From: an uncultured Clostridia bacterium
GTDB taxonomy: Bacteria; Bacillota; Clostridia; RUG12999
Reading direction: 5' to 3'
Length of the DNA: 64,000 bases
Assembly (NCBI GenBank): GCA_946555455.1
Contig: CAMNSU010000006.1
Coordinates: forward strand, 1 to 64,000
Each line of letters starts with the position of its first letter. Position 1 is the first letter of the stretch. The notes beneath the pieces were generated by a model that had not been told where the DNA came from, made no database searches, and was given only the letters and a program-made list of their open reading frames with translations. This document shows positions 59,332 through 64,000 of this stretch, piece after piece. The position numbers and the translations under genes are program-made.

Positions 59332-61662
59332 ATGAAAAAGAAAAAGATTCCGCTATTGATAATGTTAAGCCTTGCGTTTATTTTATTGTTTGGAAATACA
59401 GTAGTTGCCGCACCGATTTCTCCGTCATTTGATGAATGTATGATTCCGCAGACAGGCTGTGTACAGTCCAACGGTGATACCGATATTGCACTTTTTTCAA
59501 CCGAGGACAGACAACAAAAACCGCTTACACATCAGAAACTGCTTGCAATTTTAATAGAATTTAATGATGTTAAAATTACAATGGACAGTGAATTTTGGAA
59601 TAAAGAAATGTTTGATACAACGCCCGGCAAGCTCAGTGTTGTGAACTATTGGAAAGAAAATTCAAACGGTTTGGATATTTTTGAGCCCGCCGATACTTCA
59701 AGTGTCAATACGGGTGGCAAAGGTACTGTAAGCTATAGTGACTACACTGAAATTCCATATGAAATTTCAGAATGCCGCGATGGTGTTGTCAGGATTTCGC
59801 TTGATATTCCGCATCCCTCTCCGACAGGTGATGCGAAAAGCAGCGACTTGCATAAAGTGGTTATGATGGTAGCAGGCGCTATGGAGAAAAATTTCGACTT
59901 TACAGTTGAAAATCCATATATTGTAACAATATTCGCAGGATATTGAGAATTAATAGCACAAGGGACAGCAGGAAAAGGACATATCCGAGGTTTTACATCC
60001 GGCTCCGGTATAAAAACTCCGGGAGGTATCAGTCTCAACAGATATACCGTTCAGCCTGAAATGTATTCTTTAGATATTCCCTATGGTATTGGTACTATTT
60101 GCCATGAACTTGGACATTCTGTTTTTAATCTCCCTGATTTGTATTTTCAAAAAGCAATGGGGGCTGATAATAAATATACCCTTATGGCATACGGCAACAG
60201 TGGAAGACGGTTTGACCATGCCGACAGAGATGAACACTATGATGACCCTTATGCACAATGTACAGGACATGTACCGACACATTTAGATCCGTGGTGTAAA
60301 ATACAATGCGGTTTTATAACCCCCCAGCTTGTAAACAATTGGGACGGAACTATCAATAGTATTTCTGATATGGGACGGAACAGTAAATATAACGTAATCA
60401 AAGTGCAGAGCAAAGCTGATCCCAAACAATATTTCCTTATCGAAAATCGCCAGCTTACAGGCTTTGACAAAGGCTTGGAATGCTTAAATATCATGGCTAA
60501 GTACCCATATGATAATCTTTTTAACGGCGGAGTTATCATATGGCATATTGATGAAAACGTTGGATACAGTAAGCATAACAACGAAGCCAAAATGCACCCA
60601 TTTATCAGTATAGAGCAAAGCAATAACCAAAGTGCGTATGACTACTCATGGGCTTATTTAAATAAGGACGGCAGAAATACCTTCAATTCTGAAACAACAC
60701 CAAACTCTAATTTTCATATCACAAGATTACCGGGCGAAAAATGTTCATTGTCGGAAGATTGTCACCCGCAGACAGTAGAAAGCGGAATATCAATAGAGGT
60801 ATTGGACGACAGCAGTCCGTCAATGCGGATAAAAGTCCGCGTTGATGATGCATATAAAGTGGGAGAAACGGTTGAAACGCATACGCATACACTTGTACAT
60901 CATGCAGCAGTAGCTGCAACTTGTACAAAAACAGGTACCGGTGAATATTGGAAATGCGAAGGTACAGACGCTTGTCATAAAATGTTCTCGGACGCAAACG
61001 GTTTGATAGAAATTACGGAAATTCCAATCACAACCGCAACAGGACATACGCAAGTAACAGACACAGCAATTGCACCTACTTGTGAAACAGACGGTAAAAC
61101 AGCAGGCAGTCATTGCAGCGTATGTAATACGGTTATTACAGCGCAAACGATAATACCAAAGCTACATCATCGTTGGGGCGCTTGGATGATTACCGCAGAG
61201 CCGACATTTGTCATGACAGGAAAGGCAGAGCATATTTGCGAAAATGACACTACGCACAAGGATACTATTGACTTGCCGATTTTAACAGATACAACAGTAT
61301 GGACAGAGGACTTAAAAATCGAACCTACCGAAACAGAAAATGGCTTGGCAACTTATACATCGCAATATGGCAATGTGACAATTATCCTTCTTGCACCGAA
61401 TTCTAAATATGATTATAACATCACGTACGAAAATGAAAAAGCGGTTATAACCGTTCCGCAAGACGGCTTATATACGGTCATTTTTGCTGCGTATGATAAT
61501 GGCAGATTATTAGCCGTTCATGCACAAAATATACAGTTTGTAAAAGGCGAAAATCCCGCTGTATCTCCGCAAAATTTTAACACAAACAGCAAAGTTAAGG
61601 TTATGCTTTGGGACAGTCTAAAAGAAATGAAACCGCTTTGTGTGGCAGACGGAAACGAATAA
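59332..61662 (+). pseudogene. M6-family (immune inhibitor A-like) metallopeptidase gene interrupted by one in-frame TGA
   Basis: AAGGAGGGG precedes the ATG. The frame encodes a signal peptide (~1-26) and the start of an M6 peptidase, then meets TGA at 59944-59946 (codon 205). It continues in the same frame with no further stop to 61662. The continuation holds the zinc site HELGH (258-262) followed by NLPDLY, as in M6 enzymes, then a Cys/His-rich repeat region (~510-600) and a C-terminal domain ending VKVMLWDSLKEMKPLC, as in Clostridia surface proteins. The stop replaces the conserved glycine of the AGYGEE-type block (here AGY-stop-E), so a single GGA to TGA change explains it. Without readthrough the zinc site is lost. 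Sequencing error is possible. Confidence 0.85.
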
Positions 61663-61850
61663 TTAAACTTACTGCATATATATCACTCCATTTCTCTCGG
61701 AACGGCGTTTGGCGTGGACACGCAAAAGCCAATTGGTGGGAAGTAGGTGTAACCTTTTGCACAAATTCCAATCCCCAAAAGCGCATATTTATACCATCTT
61801 CAAAAGTTTACACACAGCTAAAATTTCCACTATTGCAGCATATAACATAG

Positions 61851-61889
61851 AAAAATCGTCTATCGCATTTTGTACGATAGACGATTTTT
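61851..61889. terminator. Bidirectional terminator between the M6 gene and the ACT gene
   Basis: AAAAATCGTCTATCG pairs with CGATAGACGATTTTT. The rest of 61663-62033 shows no gene. Confidence 0.88.
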
Positions 61890-62033
61890 GAATCCTGTTT
61901 GACAAACAACCATAAAACAATGACTTTGCTGCTTTATAAAGGTTGCCTATAGATATACCATTTTATCTGTAAAATCATGTTGGAATGCCCGAAACATTCT
62001 TTTTTTCAGCTTATAGATATACTGTCTCTATTT

Positions 62034-62459
62034 CTAGATTTCCTCCAGCGACAGCAGTTTAAATCCTTTGCTTTGCAGCATATCTATCATTTCCTGCATA
62101 TCTGCCGGACGAATCACCAGCGCAGCCGGATTGGTTCCCTGCCGTCCTGCAAAAGCATACATGTATTCAATCGAAACGCCTTCTTCTTTAATGGTTTGTA
62201 TGATTTCATACAGTGCGCCGCATTCGTCCTGCATGGAAACGCCAATCACGTCTGTAAGCGTCGCCGTCATGCTGTTTTCTTTGAGTGCCGCAAATGCTGC
62301 TTCCGGTTTGTCCACAATGAGCCGCAAAATGCCAAATTGCGTGGTGTCGGAAACATATAATGCATAAATATTCACTTCGTTTTCTTTTAAAAGTCCTAAA
62401 ACTTCTGCCAGCCGTCCCGGACGATTTTCTAAAAACACAGATACTTGTTTAATTGTCAT
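62034..62459 (-). CDS. Tandem ACT-domain regulatory protein
   Basis: The 141-residue protein has two ACT domains (~3-65 and ~70-138). The first begins VSVFLENRPGRLAEVLGLLK and the second VIGVSMQDECGALYEIIQTI. ACT domains bind amino acids. Proteins of this form are regularly encoded beside phenylacetate-CoA ligases in anaerobes and are thought to sense aromatic or branched amino acids. It follows paaK by 15 bases and shares its T-box leader. Confidence 0.9.
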   Translation of the reverse strand: MTIKQVSVFLENRPGRLAEVLGLLKENEVNIYALYVSDTTQFGILRLIVDKPEAAFAALKENSMTATLTDVIGVSMQDECGALYEIIQTIKEEGVSIEYMYAFAGRQGTNPAALVIRPADMQEMIDMLQSKGFKLLSLEEI

Positions 62460-62474
62460 AAACCCGCCTCCTGT

Positions 62475-63776
62475 TTAAACCAATTTTCGATTGTCTATCA
62501 CTCGTTTTGCTTTTCCTTCGCTTCTTGGAATACTACGCGGTTCCACTAATTTGACCGCCGCGCTGATGCCCAGCACCGATTCCAGTCTCTGCCGCAGCTT
62601 TTTCTCTTGCGCTTCAATATTACGCACTGCATCGGAAAACAGTTCTTCTGTCATTTCCACATGAACTTCCATTGTATCCAGCAGTCCTTTGCGGTCTACA
62701 TAAATCATGTAATGCGGTTCCACTTGCCCGTACTCCAACAACACGGATTCAATTTGCGATGGGAACACGTTCACGCCACGGATAATAAGCATATCATCGC
62801 AGCGCCCTGTCACTTTTTCCATACGCGGCAGCGTTCTTCCGCAGCCGCAGGTTTCCCATGTTAATCTGGACAAATCTTTAGTACGGTAGCGAATCAATGG
62901 CAGCGCTTGTTTGGTGATACAAGTAAACACCAGTTCGCCTTTTTCACCCTCCGGCAGCACCTCGCCCGTTTCAGGATTGATGATTTCCGGAATGAAATGG
63001 TCTGCATGGATATGCAATCCGTCTTTCTCTGTGCAGTCCATCGATACGCCCGGCCCCATGATTTCACTCAGCCCATAGATATCATGCGCTTCCAGCCCTA
63101 ATTTATTCTCAATTTCCGCTCTCATATGTTCCGTCCATGGTTCCGCGCCAAAACAACCAAATTTCAAATTCAACCGGTCTTTGGTAATTCCCATTTTTTG
63201 CATTTCATCTGCAATATACAGCGCATAAGAAGGCGTACAGCATAGCACAGTCGATTGAAAATCCACCAGCATTTGCACTTGGCGGCTGGTGTTACCTGTG
63301 GAAGCCGGTACAACCGTTGCTCCTAAATACTCCGCGCCGCCGTGCGCTCCTAGTCCTCCGGTAAACAATCCATATCCATAGGAAACATGCACCCTGTCTT
63401 TTTTGGTAACGCCCAACGAAGTCATGCCGCGCGCCACACATTCTGACCATACTTCCAAATCTTGCTCCGTATATCCGACAACCGTCTGCTTTCCTGTCGT
63501 GCCGCTGGAGGCATGGATACGCACCACATCTTCCATCGGACAGGCAAATGTGTTAAACGGATAGTTGTCACGTAAATCCATTTTGGTCGTAAACGGCAAT
63601 TTGTGCAAATCCTCTACTGACCGGATATCCTCCGGCGTCACACCCGCTTCTTCCATTTTCTTACGGTAGAACGGCACGTTTTCATAGACCCGTTTCACCG
63701 TATCAATCAGGCGTTTGCTTTGCAGCTTTCGCATTTGTTCTTTGTCCATACATTCAATTTCTTCGTTCCAATACAT
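62475..63776 (-). CDS. paaK: Phenylacetate-CoA ligase (aryl-CoA ligase)
   Basis: The protein has 433 residues from the ATG at 63776 (GGGAGGGAG upstream); the longer frame to 63872 runs into the T-box and is rejected. Family marks are the ATP loop [19 protein letters not shown], the [10 protein letters not shown] block and the lysine near the C-terminus in RSEGKAKRV. It makes aryl-CoA from arylacetates with ATP. In amino acid-fermenting anaerobes it works with indolepyruvate oxidoreductase-type enzymes on aromatic amino acids. The T-box leader ties its expression to amino acid supply. Confidence 0.93.
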   Translation of the reverse strand: MYWNEEIECMDKEQMRKLQSKRLIDTVKRVYENVPFYRKKMEEAGVTPEDIRSVEDLHKLPFTTKMDLRDNYPFNTFACPMEDVVRIHASSGTTGKQTVVGYTEQDLEVWSECVARGMTSLGVTKKDRVHVSYGYGLFTGGLGAHGGAEYLGATVVPASTGNTSRQVQMLVDFQSTVLCCTPSYALYIADEMQKMGITKDRLNLKFGCFGAEPWTEHMRAEIENKLGLEAHDIYGLSEIMGPGVSMDCTEKDGLHIHADHFIPEIINPETGEVLPEGEKGELVFTCITKQALPLIRYRTKDLSRLTWETCGCGRTLPRMEKVTGRCDDMLIIRGVNVFPSQIESVLLEYGQVEPHYMIYVDRKGLLDTMEVHVEMTEELFSDAVRNIEAQEKKLRQRLESVLGISAAVKLVEPRSIPRSEGKAKRVIDNRKLV

Positions 63777-63804
63777 CTTGCCTGCTCCCTCCCTTTCCTT
63801 CATC

Positions 63805-64000
63805 AAAAAAAGCCCGCCATTCCATGCAGCAACATGGGACGACAGACTTTGGTCTCTAATTCGTGGTACCACCCAATTTCAGCAGTGCGCACACACTGCC
63901 CTCGTTTGGCAGATACAGGTTTTCATAACCGATATCCTTTTCCTGTAACGTGGAAAATTCCGCGCATACCTACTGTTCTTTCAATATGCGAGCTCAGGAG
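63805..64000 (-). promoter_or_regulatory. T-box riboswitch leader of paaK (5' part beyond the window)
   Basis: On the minus strand the T-box sequence GGGTGGTACCACG is at 63874-63862, followed by a terminator hairpin (GTCCCATG/CATGG region) and a seven-base T-run at ~63811-63805. Further upstream AACAGTAGG within a CGCATA/TATGCG stem marks the end of Stem I. The UGGU of the T-box would pair with a tRNA ending ACCA (A73), which argues against tRNA-Trp (G73) and fits Phe, Ile, Leu, Tyr or Val. The specifier codon cannot be assigned here because most of Stem I is off the edge. Confidence 0.88.

Noticed and set aside
59944-59946. Selenocysteine or recoded TGA in the M6 gene
   Set aside because: No SECIS-like hairpin is seen right after the codon, the aligned residue in the family is glycine, and TGA ends other genes in the window.

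Overview
The window looks like chromosome of an anaerobic, Gram-positive Clostridia-type bacterium (Bacillota). Supporting signs are a T-box leader, LplB/LplC-type sugar permeases with no ATPase gene beside them, MrnC, RecD2 and ComF, a pyruvate formate-lyase pair, split transketolase, SLH-anchored surface proteins, copper-amine-oxidase-N 'stalk' domains, AGGAGG ribosome sites and many sigma-A type promoters (TTGACA-17-TATAAT). Base composition is moderate. A gut habitat is plausible from the beta-glucuronidase and glycan genes, but the genus cannot be named from this sequence.

Layout. 1-3.1 kb: a heparinase II/III-type enzyme running off the left edge. 3.3-3.6 kb: tRNA-Asp, tRNA-Thr, tRNA-Lys. 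3.8-6.8 kb: an odd SodA-like protein, a TA-flanked multi-stem element, and a phage/ICE-like group (ArpU-like factor, XRE repressor, ImmA peptidase). 6.9-32.6 kb: a large glycan-use locus. It holds a GUS-type GH2, two SLH proteins, a 1641-residue multidomain exported protein, a GH94 phosphorylase, three lipoprotein sugar-binding proteins, two permeases, a membrane-bound AraC regulator, and a divergent exported clan GH-A hydrolase with a stalk and two DNRLRE-type modules. Extracellular cleavage, lipoprotein capture, import and intracellular phosphorolysis or glucuronidase action would form one pathway. The substrate is unknown; a uronate-containing polymer is a guess.

32.8-38.3 kb: a SLOG protein and an XRE regulator sharing duplicated 14-bp operators, an M23-like exported protein with an altered zinc motif, an exported transglutaminase-like protein, a small membrane protein, and an SLH-serpin fusion. 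38.5-41.9 kb: recD2-comF-mrnC. 42-43.7 kb: an AT-rich restriction-modification pair. 44-45.9 kb: split transketolase. 46-48.8 kb: SGNH hydrolase and B12-radical-SAM enzyme. 48.8-49.4 kb: tRNA-Leu followed by repeated copies of its 3' end plus terminator. 49.6-54.3 kb: malic enzyme and pflB-pflA. 54.4 kb: tRNA-Ser. 55.3-61.7 kb: an SLH-anchored M16C peptidase and an M6 peptidase gene broken by one in-frame TGA. 62-64 kb: ACT protein and phenylacetate-CoA ligase behind a T-box.

The most novel signal is a dispersed intergenic element of three hairpins, found four times between 51 and 59.3 kb. Its stems differ between copies by compensatory changes, and its outer hairpins carry extended -10 motifs (TGGTATAAT). 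Every copy points toward the next downstream gene, which suggests a mobile or modular promoter/RNA element.
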